Shown here: piece after piece, positions 1 to 11,476 of the stretch
How the letters are laid out: the number at the start of each line of letters is the position of its first letter
How positions within the stretch are numbered: position 1 is the first letter of the stretch
From: Paulownia fortunei
Lineage: Eukaryota; Streptophyta; Magnoliopsida; Lamiales; Paulowniaceae
Direction: 5' to 3'
DNA: 64,000 bases
Assembly (NCBI GenBank): GCA_019321725.1
Contig: CM033110.1
Span: 22,251,210-22,315,209, forward strand
Notes under the pieces: generated by a model
Seen by the model: only the letters and a program-made list of their open reading frames with translations
Database searches by the model: none
What the model was told of the DNA's origin: nothing
Program-made: the position numbers and the translations under genes

Positions 1-593
1 CTGGAAGGCACTGAGATGATCTCAATGCCATTTATGAAAGCATATGTATCTAGTGTTTGACTACTTTCAGGAGAGAAAATTATGTTGAATAGTTGATTTT
101 CTTGTATGTTTAAACAAAATTCCTTGGCAAAAGAATTCACACCAAGAGCATCAGCAGTAAGTGAAGCGCTAAAGTTACCGAGCAAGGTAAAAGGACCGGC
201 TTGAACAGTGAATAAGTCCTTGAAACCTTTAAAACCTTTGTATGGAGCCGGATTAAAGTGAAGGCGTAGAATTTTCTGACCTGGGGTCACTTGAAATGCA
301 TAGGAGAATTGGTAATGAGAGACTCGTGCCGTCCTGTGGGGAACTGGATCAGCAGAGATCAACCTACGGATGACAGTAGAGGTGGTTGATGAGCCCTTTA
401 GTTGTAGCAAGGAAGAAACTTTTGGTTGTACATCTCCAATCCATTCCCTGCCACTGCGTGCTGCGGAATTGCCAATTGAGCCGCAATTGATAGAAACGTC
501 ACCTGTGAAGTGAGTTGGATTATTATCACCATTTATGAATGTGATGAGGGAGCAGAGAAATAGCAAAGCAATTGAAACTGGATGCAGATTCAT
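1..593 (-). CDS. malectin-like receptor kinase (FERONIA/CrRLK1L type), 5' part only
   Basis: Open from an ATG at 593 to the left window edge (197 codons), so only the N-terminus is present. Residues 1-22 (MNLHPVSIALLFLCSLITFI...) form a clean signal peptide. A malectin-like ectodomain follows: DVSINCGS near residue 33, the SYAFQVTPGQKILRLHF strand, and FSPES..TYAFINGIEI near the edge, the usual order in CrRLK1L receptors. These are plasma-membrane kinases that sense cell-wall state and RALF peptides (family knowledge). The kinase domain should lie left of the window, as genes of this family are normally intronless. No stop or frameshift is seen. The promoter on its right (594-985) is duplicated at 1370-1750. 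Whether it is a FERONIA orthologue or one of the many tandem copies cannot be told from this part. Confidence 0.88.
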   Translation of the reverse strand, partial: MNLHPVSIALLFLCSLITFINGDNNPTHFTGDVSINCGSIGNSAARSGREWIGDVQPKVSSLLQLKGSSTTSTVIRRLISADPVPHRTARVSHYQFSYAFQVTPGQKILRLHFNPAPYKGFKGFKDLFTVQAGPFTLLGNFSASLTADALGVNSFAKEFCLNIQENQLFNIIFSPESSQTLDTYAFINGIEIISVPS

Positions 594-985
594 AGTTCGA
601 TTTTGTGTTGTGTTGTAAACCAGAGGAATGATGTGAATTTGGGAAAGAATGATCAACTATCCGTGATGACTTTCATAGTCAACGCTTAATTACCAGGTAA
701 TAACAAAAGAATAAAATAAATCTGACGATCCTTGTTTTCATTTTAAATTCATGATGAACTCGTTGTTGAACCATTCTATGCTATTGCTTTGATCTTTCGT
801 GTCCTATCACTTTCAAAAGTTTCATATTCATTGGTCTGATGTCTGGTTTAGGAGTGTAGAAACCTTGAATATCCAAAAGAAGTTGAGTTTCTTTGAAGTT
901 TCAGCACAGTTTGTTTGGGAATTTCCGAGAAATGTGTGAAGAGAGACAATAATGAATATATGGGTCCTACGAAATTGAAGTTTTC
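555..985 (-). repeat. promoter and first codons of the malectin-kinase gene, copy 1 of a local duplication
   Basis: This stretch and 1367-1750 align along their whole length on the same strand. Shared blocks include the GCAATTGAA..TGGAT signal-peptide region, TGTAAACCAG.GGAATGATG, GATGACTTTCATAGTC, TCGTGTCCTATCA, and TGTGTGAAGAGAGA..TAATGAATATATGGGTCCT. Divergence is moderate, with small indels. Copy 1 is the upstream region of the apparently intact receptor gene. Confidence 0.85.
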
Positions 986-993
986 TTTTTAAA

Positions 994-1037
<44 letters not shown>

Positions 1038-1054
1038 AAAAGACAGTGGGGCCT

Positions 1055-1304
1055 AAAGACCCTTGAGTGGAGAATGTTGATGCACCTTCAAGTGATTCAT
1101 CTACCACATCTAATGCTTTCCCTTCATTCCACATCTTCCATGCCTGAAACAGTGACCAAATATACCATGTTGGATCAAAATAGGACTCAAGTTTTACATA
1201 GGACTCCAAATATATCTCCTGCCACCCACGATCTCCAGGGTTAAGAGTCCAAAGCCATACACATCCGACTTAAATGCAAGGTATTCCGGAGATATATAGC
1301 CACT
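1055..1304 (-). pseudogene. receptor-kinase C-lobe fragment (CRK/S-domain-like)
   Basis: Read on the minus strand. After an acceptor-like TTTGCAG at 1305-1311 comes SGYISPEYLAFKSDVYGFG, then LLTLEIVGGRR. This is kinase subdomain VIII (the activation-segment GY.SPEY) plus subdomain IX (SDVYGFG). The next frame shortly downstream gives AWKMWNEGKALDVVDESLEG, preceded by TGTTTCAG, which is the post-C-lobe motif of cysteine-rich or S-domain receptor kinases. The first frame stops soon after GGRR and the coding signal then dissolves into a (TA)n tract at 1000-1034. No N-lobe or catalytic loop is visible. It is not the same kinase class as the malectin receptor beside it. Probably a relic; splicing from missing upstream exons cannot be excluded. 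Confidence 0.7.
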
Positions 1305-1366
1305 GCAAACAGAAATAACACCATTATTCCCCGACCAAAAAGAAAATTGTAAAAAAAGAGAAAGAC

Positions 1367-1750
1367 AGAGAAATAGCAGAGCAATTGAACTGGATAAAGA
1401 ATCATGGTTCGATTAATTTTGCGTTGTAAACCAGCGGAATGATGGGAATTTGGGAAAGAAAGATCGATGATTCATGATGACTTTCATAGTCCGCGGTTAC
1501 TTGCCTTGTTTCATTTTGAATTCATGAAACCGCTGTTCATCCATTCTATACTATTGCTTTATCTCTCGTGTCCTATCATTTTCAAAGGTTTCGTACTCGT
1601 TGGACCTGGTGTCTAGTTCTGGGGTACACCAACCTAGAATATCGAAAGACATTGATTTTCTTTTATGTTTCAGCACAATTTGTTTTGGAATTTCCAAAAA
1701 TGTGTGAAGAGAGATTGTAATGAATATATGGGTCCTCCGAAATTGAAAAA
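1367..1750 (-). pseudogene. duplicated promoter and signal-peptide start of the malectin-kinase gene, copy 2
   Basis: Diverged copy of 555-985. The ATG corresponding to the functional start is kept at 1432, but the reading frame after about 15 codons no longer matches the signal peptide or malectin domain, and similarity stops near 1367. It directly abuts the unrelated kinase C-lobe fragment at 1055-1304. Best read as the 5' end of a duplicated receptor gene whose body was deleted. Confidence 0.75.
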
Positions 1751-1988
1751 TAACAGTATAATATATTTTCATGAAATACACTTTTGAAAAAAATTATGTT
1801 TGAAATGATTTTATTTTTTATTTTTCTATTTTGTATTATTAGTGGTGTCACATTAATTTTTTATAAAATTTTATGCTCTTATTATTTAAATTATAATTAA
1901 GATTATATATTTATATTAGGACATTGAAAAACATAACTACAAATATATGTTTTTTCTTTTTCTTTTTCCTTTTTTTTTTTTTTTGTTT

Positions 1989-2011
1989 GGGGGGGGGGGG
2001 GGGGGGGGGGG
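1989..2011. repeat. G homopolymer (23 G)
   Basis: Uninterrupted G run immediately after a T-rich tract on the plus strand. Potential G-quadruplex; the length in the assembly is probably unreliable. Confidence 0.9.
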
Positions 2012-2481
2012 TAAGAAGTGATGGGGCTTGTATGATCTTCCATATTAACTGAATTCCAGGTTAATTAGGGGCAGCAACTTCCCCTCCAACACTTGGACTT
2101 ATTCATTTTGTTCATATTCTGAATATGTTAATGCACTTTTAAATATGCAAATCCACTTTTGTTTTTCTTCTACCACAACACAGAGAAAATTAAGTCATAA
2201 AGAACTAAGATACTAGAAGATGGATGAGATGAATTATTGAATTTTACTGAAAGTAACAATGATTGCTTATCAGTCTCAGCAATTAGAATCTTATAAATTA
2301 TTTAAAACCTATAAGTTGCAAACCATACCATCAACTTATAGAAATCTTGACAGCTTTAGTTTTCTATAACTTAATGAAAAACACCATCGACTAAACTGTT
2401 TGAGTATTTCCTATTTTCTCTTTTATAGTAAGAATGAGTGGATAAAAATATAAATTACTTTAATCAACTAATAAAATTACA

Positions 2482-2521
<40 letters not shown>
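2482..2521. repeat. (TA)n(TG)n microsatellite
   Basis: Alternating TA followed by TG dinucleotides, a compound simple repeat. A similar compound tract lies at 3673-3708. Confidence 0.95.
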
Positions 2522-2821
2522 CGTGGTTTCTTCCATTTAAATCCCAAATCACAATCAAATAATTGTGGGTTGGATTTGAATTTACAAACCGTGATTCATA
2601 TAATAAATTGATAAAAAAATAATTTAATACGATACATAATGGTCACTAGGACACTTTTTAAGTTTTATGCTTATTCCTACATCTTATAAAAATGAGGGTT
2701 TTTAAATCTATTTTTTGAATTAGAGGGGTTTTTTGGTAATTTTGCAGGGTTTTTTTTTCTCTTTCACCCTTTCCTTTCTTTTTTTAATAATCACGGTCCA
2801 TATACATACGGAATGGTAAGC

Positions 2822-2881
2822 TAGGGTTTATATTGCTGCCGCTCTGCAAACTACACCATTTTCCCGCAGCAACAAACCCTA
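2822..2881 (+). promoter_or_regulatory. two telo-boxes upstream of the eL39 start
   Basis: TAGGGTTT at 2822-2829 (reverse orientation) and AAACCCTA at 2874-2881, within 100 bases of the ATG. Telo-boxes are typical of plant ribosomal protein and translation genes and are bound by Myb-like factors (family knowledge). Their position supports this as the eL39 promoter/5' UTR. Confidence 0.75.
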
Positions 2882-2918
2882 GAGGAGGAGAGCCCGCAGC
2901 CGCTGCCGGAATTCAACC

Positions 2919-3169
<251 letters not shown>

Positions 3170-3672
3170 CCATGCTCGGCTTCATTTTATCTTTCGGTTA
3201 TGTCATGTATTGTTTCCGTTAGAAGCTAATGACCTTTTCCTTTTTTGGAATTACATAGTGGGTACAATGATTGTTATCGTGTAAGACTTTTTATGGGTTT
3301 TATTAATGTTATACTGTGCTCGAATTTAAACCAAAAGTTGGTTTTGTGATGAGTGGGTTATTTCTCTTATTTTGGTATTTATATGGGTGTTTTGTTATTA
3401 TGTTGTGCTGTGGAATCATGGAATATGCACTGGACTTCTGAAATTGGTGCTTATTGAACAATGTAATTGCTCTATAAAATTTACCTGTTGCTATTATGTC
3501 CTGAGATTTCCTGTAGTTGTGGCCTTCTGAATTGGCCTTTGGTAGTCCTCAGAGTTTTATTGTGTTGTTCTTGTGCATGATTACATGACATTGGTTGGTC
3601 ACTCCATGTTTCATAGATTGAACAGGGGTATATATTTTAGTTGAAGAAGTTTGGTTTTCCCCATCAAATGCA

Positions 3673-3708
<36 letters not shown>

Positions 3709-5200
3709 TGTGCTTAATTTCCAGCAATTTGGATGCGCATTTTTTATTACAAATTAACAGGTTGTGGAGTTGATATTTTATTGGTTTTTGTATACAAGTT
3801 GGGTAGAATCAGCATCATTTGCTCTGGTGATTATTCTCAAGAAATTATGTTTGTAACACTTCTAGTGCTTGAGAGTTGAAGGGAAAGGAAAGCTATTGTT
3901 TAGTGCTGCTTGTTCCTATGATTTTGTTCCATCCGTAAGTTCTGCATATCAGGGAAAGTTTCTGTAAAATGTGCCAATGATCATTCTTTTGCTTGTACTT
4001 GCATATATTATGAAAGTTTGTTGTTAACAATGATGTTTAATAGCAAAAATGTGGTTGAAGCACTAGAGCCTAAACTATATGCAAATTCATTAAAGTTAGC
4101 TGAATTATGAAGTTGTGAAGTGTCTTAAAATTCAATGTATTACCAAAAGAACTCAGTGTCTTCACTCCTCAAGAGACTAATTGAAGCCTGTAACACAAGT
4201 TTTTGGTGGTGTAAGTGTTTAACGCATCTAGCTAATTTATACTTAGGCTTCTGCAATGGGATTGTGTGTTTTGTGCATTTATATATTTATGTGCAGCAAT
4301 CGATTGTGTGGGCTCTCTAGTGGAGGTGAGGTTTGTAATGCCAATTGCAGCCTTGATATTTGTTGTCTTTGTAATTTCAGCTGATTAATTTGTTTCTTTA
4401 GGGCTACTATAATATGGAAGATCGAACAATTGTTATTTTTTGGTGGGATGTCTAGATATTCGTTACAGCCACAAATTACTTTTGCAATTGGATCCATAAA
4501 TTGATGAGGGCTGTTGATTTCTTATTTTGACATTTTCTAAGCATTGTTGAATCACCATATTTTGATGCTTTTAAAATCTCTTTAGGCTTTAACATCAACC
4601 CAGTTGATAGAGATCTAGCAGCCAATTTCCTGTTGGCATGTCTATTCGTTGGACAGTCTTGGCTGTTGATGTTAATGATTTAATGTATTGGTGCATATAG
4701 TTAGCTTCTGTTGTAATTCTTGTTATTTGGGTTAGAGTACTGAGAAATGCCAAAAATTGTTGTTTACAAATTAGATGCTTTTGAATTACATATATGGTGT
4801 GGACTACATCTAACTCTTTCCTGCTTGAAGGTATTCTAATTAGTTTTCAGAACCTGAAACTGAAATCTACCATCTATAGCAAAGAACTTGATGGTATGAG
4901 AGATTATAGTTATGTGTACGACTGAGTGCATTACAATTCAGATTTAGCCCCAGATTCCCCCTCCCCTTTATAGGAAAATAAGGGGATGGGAGAGCAATCA
5001 CTCATATGCAAACCCAAGTAACAAGCGCCTTGCACATCAGCGGATAGAGTCGTGAATTTTGGAAATCCTTCTGCGAACTGCACTTGCTCCTAGAACGCCA
5101 TTGCTCTCAGGCTATAACAAGCTAAGATGATTGGATAATTGGGTACCCCAATTTATTAGACTACATTATGGATCAAAAAAGCAAGTACAAATACAAATAT
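3170..5200. other. eL39 3' region and intergenic
   Basis: T-rich, transcribed-looking 3' flank of eL39, then AT-rich DNA with a (TA)n(TG)n tract at 3673-3708. No supported gene. Short open frames at 4135-4497 are not protein-like. Confidence 0.6.
3673..3708. repeat. (TA)n(TG)n microsatellite
   Basis: Same compound TA then TG structure as at 2482-2521. Confidence 0.95.
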
Positions 5201-5229
5201 AATATATATATATATTGTGTAATGAGATG

Positions 5230-6186
5230 GTCGGCCAAAAGAAAAGATCATGTGACAGATCAAGCGACCCATGGGGGCAACAGTTCCAAAACAGAATCAA
5301 CAATATTACCTGGAACATATCAGTGGTTGTAGGATTCAGGTACTTGGTCAGACTTCGTTTCTGCGATTTAGGCCTCAAGATGGCAGAGATTGGCCGCATG
5401 AATTTTACAGTCCTCATTAATGAGATGGTAGCTAACAGTAATACTGATATAGTCAAAGATAGAGCTATAATGGCATCCCTGCTCCTGGTATAGGGACTAT
5501 ATAGTGATGTTGAAAGGGTTCAAACAACACCGCAAGAGTGATTTATCGATTTCCCAGCAGTCAAAAGTCGAAATTCATGAATGAACATGGACCTCTTAAA
5601 GGGTTTGAAATATTCAAGTTGAGCAACCCTAATAAATAGTCTTGCTAGTCCAAACCCCTTGCCTCAGGCACGGCATTGCCCAACCCAGCCCGACAAAATT
5701 TAGTTTTAGTTTTTTGGTGAAAGAAATGCAGTAGCAACTGTTGCAATAACTATAATAACTCTGGTAAACATCACTGTTTATAACTTGAGGAAAATTTGGG
5801 AAACTAACTCTTTGGAGGAAAGAAAGCCATCAGCTGGGGCTGAACAACTGTGTCTGGTTTTTCACTAGCTGAGATAAAAACAGCCACCAGAAACTTCAGT
5901 GATGCACTTACCATAGGAAAGGGTGGATTTGGTAAACTCAACAAACGGCTCATTTATATCGGGCAAGAGACTGCCATAAAGAGTTTAAAATCCAACTCAC
6001 AGAATGTGAGTTTTGGACGGATATTGAAACACTTTCTGAGCTTCGACATGTTAATCTCGCCTCTCTAATTGGCTATTGCAGTGAGAAACAGGAAATGATT
6101 CTTGTTTATGAGTACATTTCCCGTGGAACACTGGCTGACCACATCTACAAACTTGTTATGGACAGCAGTAGGCTGGATTGAATGAA
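5230..6186 (+). pseudogene. malectin-like receptor kinase pseudogene
   Basis: Plus strand, read in several frames. 5280-5475 encodes the second malectin-like repeat (NITWNISVVVGFRYLVRL, MAEIGRMNFTVLINEMVANS, NTDIVKDR). After a stop, out-of-frame pieces resemble the domain end (GPLKGFEIFKLSNPN near 5590-5640, followed by stops). 5732-5840 gives a membrane segment (VATVAITIITLV) and a juxtamembrane stretch ending AGAEQLC. A frameshift then leads to FSLAEIKTATRNFSDA and the glycine loop IGKGGFG. Near 6010 another frameshift leads to TLSELRHVN, LIGYCSEKQEMILVYEY and GTLADHIYK, then a TGA at about 6181. First malectin repeat, catalytic loop and C-lobe are missing. Orientation is opposite to the apparently intact gene at the left edge. 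At least two frameshifts and several stops make it non-functional. Confidence 0.88.
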
Positions 6187-6833
6187 AGGGAAAGGTTTAC
6201 AAATAAAACATAAAGGTAAGCCTAAGCTCTAGGTCGATGTGGTGTAGACGAAGCAGAGTTAGTCATTAGTAAGAGTACTGAAGTAAAGGCCATAATGTCC
6301 TTTCACAATCAGAAGAAACACCTTTCAGATCTGTACTTTTAGTATAGTATAGTGTGTTTATGTATATATGTATGTCTGTGTGTGTAGATAAGAAAGGGTA
6401 TTGACACCAAGCCTCTAACAGCATATAAGAAAAAGAAGTCAATGAACCCTGGGGGTTGGGGGAGGCCATAACTTTGCAATACAGAACCAATTCACCAAGA
6501 GTTCACTGAAGATGCAAGGGAACGTGCTCTAAACCACAAAACAAAGAAAAAAACAAAAACAAAAAATTCTCTCCTTATGCTGGTAACTTCCAGAAATTGA
6601 TTTATCATAGCTATCGATATGAACATGGAGCATCTAATAACGAGAAATATTAAGATCTTCACTAAAAGAGTGGAATTCTGTATGTCAGCTCAAATAAATG
6701 CCAAACATCTGCAACAGCATCTCTGATGTAAGTTAAAACTCAGGATGCTGAAAATGTCTACCACAATGTTCCAATGATGTCAGTTGAACTGTGGGGAACA
6801 AGGGACTACTGAAATGATTCACTTCAAAAAAGT
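6187..6833. other. 3' flank of the methylesterase gene
   Basis: Lies between the kinase pseudogene and the methylesterase stop; would hold the methylesterase 3' UTR (minus strand). No other coding signal. Confidence 0.5.
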
Positions 6834-9800
6834 TCATGGGATCCTCGATATTTCCACTAAAAGTTTATGCAGGGCTTGAGGCTTTGAGAAAAATGGTGAG
6901 TGATCAGCACCTTTAAGACGGAATATGCGCTCTGGGGGACTTTTGTTTATCATGCATTCCTGTACAGCAAAGGGTATAGCATTGTCTTCCAGAGTTTCAA
7001 TGTAAAACCTTCTCACGGACCCATGGTTCGTTTCAGAAAAACAGAGCTTCTCCAAAACAGGAGAAAAGGGGATTGGCCTCATCGAGACAGATGCCAATGC
7101 AACATCCTGAGAAAGGAATTAGCAAGAGTAAAAATTACATGCACGTAAATGTACAAGTCCCTATAGAAAAGCAAAGAAGGAAGCAGGTGAAGAGCCAAGA
7201 TGCATCAGTTATACTTTGAGTCAAAATCTTGCAAATCTCTAACAATTTTTCTTGAGTTTTCTATGTTCACTTATACTCCGAAGAGTCAATTGTGAATTTC
7301 TCAAGACCTTTTGTGTAAATCATGTTTAGTCTATACTACTGAATTCAACAAACATTGTCCAAATCATTTTAGTTCACACTATTGAAATTCGACAAACAAC
7401 ATTTGCCTCAATCACTCTCTACAACACTAACAGTCCTAGAACTAACTTAATTAACTGTTCTCGTAGAGCATTATCCTAGTTTTTATCTTAAGATTATGCA
7501 TTAAATGGTGTTTTAACTTCTGGAATCTTGAGTGATGACATCAAAGGCCACATTCTATGTCCGATTTATATCCAAAAATAGTTACAAGATTATGCAACCT
7601 CAGAATTTTCTTGCTGTTCCATGTGCATCATTTGATTAAGCAAAGAAAAATAAGAATACTGTACTCGGTCTCTGCTCAGATATCGACGAGACCATTTTAC
7701 TTTCAGCTGTTGATATGACATACAATACCTTGGCAGGACTCTGGTTGAATAGCAAGTCTTTCAAAAGAGATTTGTTGAAATCAATAGCTGTCGGAGACTG
7801 ATTATTCCCATTGGCATAAAGAAAAATCTGAGCCTGTCGCATCAAGTCATTTGATTCCACCTGAAATAACAATCATATTTCAGTTCTATCACATCACCTA
7901 CAGCAAGCTAATCTCCTCAGCAATTGAATCTTAAATCGTCTCTAAATAATCAAATATCATTCAGGATTGTAGGACCAAATTTCAAGCTTAGGTGGAAGGA
8001 TGAGGGCTTAGCCTGAATGAGTTCACTTTTCCCTCACCTTTTCACAGAGTCACATACCGAGTAAAACCACATAAAAATCAAAATCCAGCAACTAAAATAT
8101 GGTTAAAAGGCAGAAGTGCTCTTAAATCTCTCAAACTAAAATTTTGACCCACAGAAACTGAACATACTAATGCGTTTTGTATCACAATTCAAGCCTAACA
8201 TAGACTGTGATGAGACGCAGAGTTCATCAAGCATAAAAATCAATGCCTCACTCAAAGACCCATTTGAGGTCTAGGTAACATTTATCTTTCCTTTTCTCAG
8301 CAAGCACAAGAATCTGGTGCTTATCTCTACTATCCACAGAATCAACAATACATGCCAAAAGACATCAATGATCCTTGGCACTAAAATATGCTTCCAAAAG
8401 CTTGAGTTGAAGTAGCAGATCATCTTTTGCAAAATGAAATTACGTCTCTTTGCATGCCAAATCCATTGCATACAGAACCAATCAGTTAGAAACCAACCTT
8501 TTCGGAGAACATATCAAGGGCACTTTGCCCACTCGTCAACATAGCCGCAGCAAGAAAAACAGCTTTTGAAACTTTAGAGGGGAACAGCTCCATAGCATAT
8601 GATATACATGCTCCACCAAAATCATGTCCTACTAAAATTACCTGCATGTATCAAGGACATAATTGAGAACAAAAAATCATATCCTGACATCCTTAGATGA
8701 GAATTATAACATATATACATGCACAGGGAAACATGCCTACAAAATATAACATTTTGATGATTGTGCCGATCATGGTAGAAACAAGCGCAGTTTGTTGAGA
8801 CCAAGAAAGAATATAAGAAATTTCCAGTGGGAAATACAAGTGAAGTAAACAAGAAAGTGTGGAGCTCCAAAGGTAATGTGAGAGTTTATATTTCCTAAAC
8901 ATCGCAGAAAGGAAGTCTTAAACTGCAGACAAGTTCAAATGGTCAAAAGTAAAAAGACAGACTTTGAACGGATGAATAACTATTATACTGTCGTGGGAGT
9001 AATCATAGAATTTCAAAGTTCTATCAACAAAGAAAGGGCCTAATAAGTTTTTAGTATGACAAAGCACTAAGTGGATAAAATGCGACAATTACCCACCAAA
9101 CTAGTACTTGAAGATCTGGAATATGATTAATACACAAAAAAATGAAGTTATTAAAGAATTCCACAGACCTTATGGTCTATACATAGACAATTTCTGAAAA
9201 CAGCTTGCAGAGAAGCCTTGGAAGTCAAGTGTGTGGCACCATGTTTCATTAATATATGTAAAGCACAGGAAAAAAGAAATTCTGTGAAGCTGCTTATTCC
9301 ATTCTTTACCATCTTAATTTTCAAAATTTATTTGAGAAAACAAGCTGAAAACCCAGTTTACATGCAATATTATTAATTGAAAAGATCTGGAAATATAACC
9401 TTCTCTCCTTCAGTGAGCTTTTCCAAAAAATCAGTCAGTGGCTTCACATATTGGGAAAGACTTGTGATACTATTTGTGTCAAACGAATGAATCCCAGAAC
9501 CAGTCAAATCCACTGCTGTAACTTTGTATCCACCTTCTTCTAATAGTGCAATAGTTTTATACCAGCACCAGGCACCAAAACCACCACCATGAACAAGTAC
9601 AAAATGGTTGCTCTCTAGATTGTCAAGCTTGATATCCTGCCAATTAGAAAACCAATTAAATTATAATCCAGAAGATTCAAACAAGCAACTAGATACGGGG
9701 TCAGAATGACGGTTTGAAAAAAACAAGCAAACACAAATTTAAATAGATGCACAGCAGTAACTCGAATAAATTATGTTTAGTTCTTGGAAGCAAATATAAA

Positions 9801-11476
9801 GATTATAGAAGTAACTGAAATATTAGGAATGCTTTGAGGTTTATTCATCCTCTATAAAGGAAATTATTTTTCCCTTTTTTTTTCTCTAATAAAGAGAAAG
9901 ATCAGAGAAATGAAATACTTCAGAAACTGAGACAGAAACTTTTTTATCATGTGAAACACCAGGTAGCTAATGATGAAAAATCTCTTCACAACAGTACAGA
10001 AAAATAGACATCTCCCTGTCTCCAGAACCTCTCATCGCCACTCACAAGGGTAAAAACTTCAATTGGGACCACTCAAGATTAGCAATTTTAACAAATTCAG
10101 AACACGATAATATTCTCTAATAACAGATCAGGGATGAGAAGAAATATCAAGCTTGGTTAACAGTCACGAACTAGAAAAAAGTAACCATGCCACTGTTTGG
10201 AACTAATGCATCAACAGTGAACAACGGAGGTGGTGGCAAAAGCCTTGATAGTAGTCAGGGAATTTTGCATAAAAAAAGAAAAAGGATGTATGGCATAACA
10301 TTTTCTAGAATCGATCTCATATAACTATGCTAAGCAGGATTGTAATTACTCAACCAAACAACAACTATTAATGAACTAATAAATTAGGCAACGGGAATTA
10401 GAATTATATATGTAAAAACCAAAGCATTAATGAATCAAAGTGAATAAAAAGATATTCATTATGTCTTTTAAAAAGGAATCAGATTATTTAATTATTAAAA
10501 ATACATTTGAACTCTTTATTATATCAAACCAAATTTAAACATATTTTTTTATTTATTAAAATTTAAAATTTGAACCAACTCAAATTGATGACTTAAAATA
10601 TTATAAATATAGAAAAAAATACTAAGCTATTAAAACTGTTCTGCTCCATTAAATTTTATTCGATCTCTTAATTCAATTAATAATAAAATCAAACTTAAAT
10701 TTAATTTTAATAACCATAAAAAAATAAAAACTAAACTTGAACCATACCCATTTTTGTCCTTTTTCATTTTTTGGGGGGGGAGGGGGGTGGGGTGGGGGCT
10801 TGGGGTTTGCTCATTTTACACCCCTATTCTCAAGTCTTCACCAACCTAATATTTTAACATATCTAAGAAACACAAACTTCAATAAAGCTCTCAACTTTTC
10901 AACTTTACAGACAGACATTATAATCGGGGAAAAGAGCAATCATAATAAAACACAATTCCAAAACTCTCTAATTAACAACAAAAACTCAGGTTAAACATAA
11001 TAACCCCAAACTTCTACAAACTATTCATGATTCGCAAAAAAAACAATCGAATCCAACGATCTAAACTCACAAAACACAACAAAAATAATGAAAATACCAA
11101 AAATGGTCAAATTGCTCAATTATACCTGATTAACAAGCTGGTGAGGTTGAAGCAGAGGATCAGTGAGCGACCGCGCTCTGGAGCTCGAGCTCCGAGGCAA
11201 GGCCTGATTCTTCTTCGAGATCCCAGCCGGATACCTCAACGACGTCGACCTATCAAAAGGCACCGTTCCGCCGCCGTTCTGCAGCTGCTGCTGGAAGAGA
11301 ATCGCCGCCGCCAGCGCTCGTTCGTGAATTAGGTTCTCCTCCTTCCTCGACGACCGAATCCTCGTCCAGCGGTTGCTCCCGACGCCTCCATCCGCCGCCG
11401 CCGAGTGGTTTGTGATTCGCTTAGACGCTCTTCTCTTAGGCGTTGATCTGTCTTCACGAGAGAAACACAACCCCAT
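6834..11476 (-). CDS. MES11-like plant methylesterase (alpha/beta hydrolase), Ser-to-Asp at the nucleophile
   Basis: Five exons on the minus strand, all GT-AG and phase 0: 11126-11476, 9400-9636, 8498-8641, 7729-7860, 6834-7106; 378 residues. Exon 1 encodes a basic low-complexity N-terminal extension with FDRSTSLRYPAG, as in chloroplast-predicted MES11-15 proteins. The protein starts MGLCFS, which also fits N-myristoylation (Gly2, Ser6) with Cys4 for palmitoylation. Exon 2 carries the oxyanion region FVLVHGGGFGAWCWYK, exon 3 the nucleophile elbow VILVGHDFGG, and exon 5 the catalytic-His region GADHSPFFSKP. In active family members the elbow is GHSxGG; here Ser is Asp, as I recall for part of the Arabidopsis MES11-15 subgroup. 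Active relatives hydrolyse methyl esters of IAA, jasmonate or salicylate, so this protein may be non-catalytic. Intron 1 (1.49 kb) contains a G-rich tract. Confidence 0.93.
10773..10805 (+). repeat. G-rich tract in methylesterase intron 1
   Basis: Runs of 8, 6, 4, 5 and 4 G separated by one to three bases on the plus strand, which is the template strand of this gene. Fits the G-quadruplex pattern. Confidence 0.8.

Larger units (their letters stand above)
1751..2800. other. intergenic, AT-rich, with a 23-base G run and a TA/TG microsatellite
   Basis: No coding signal seen. A T-rich run ends at 1987 and is followed by 23 consecutive G (1989-2011). (TA)n(TG)n lies at 2482-2521. Confidence 0.7.
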
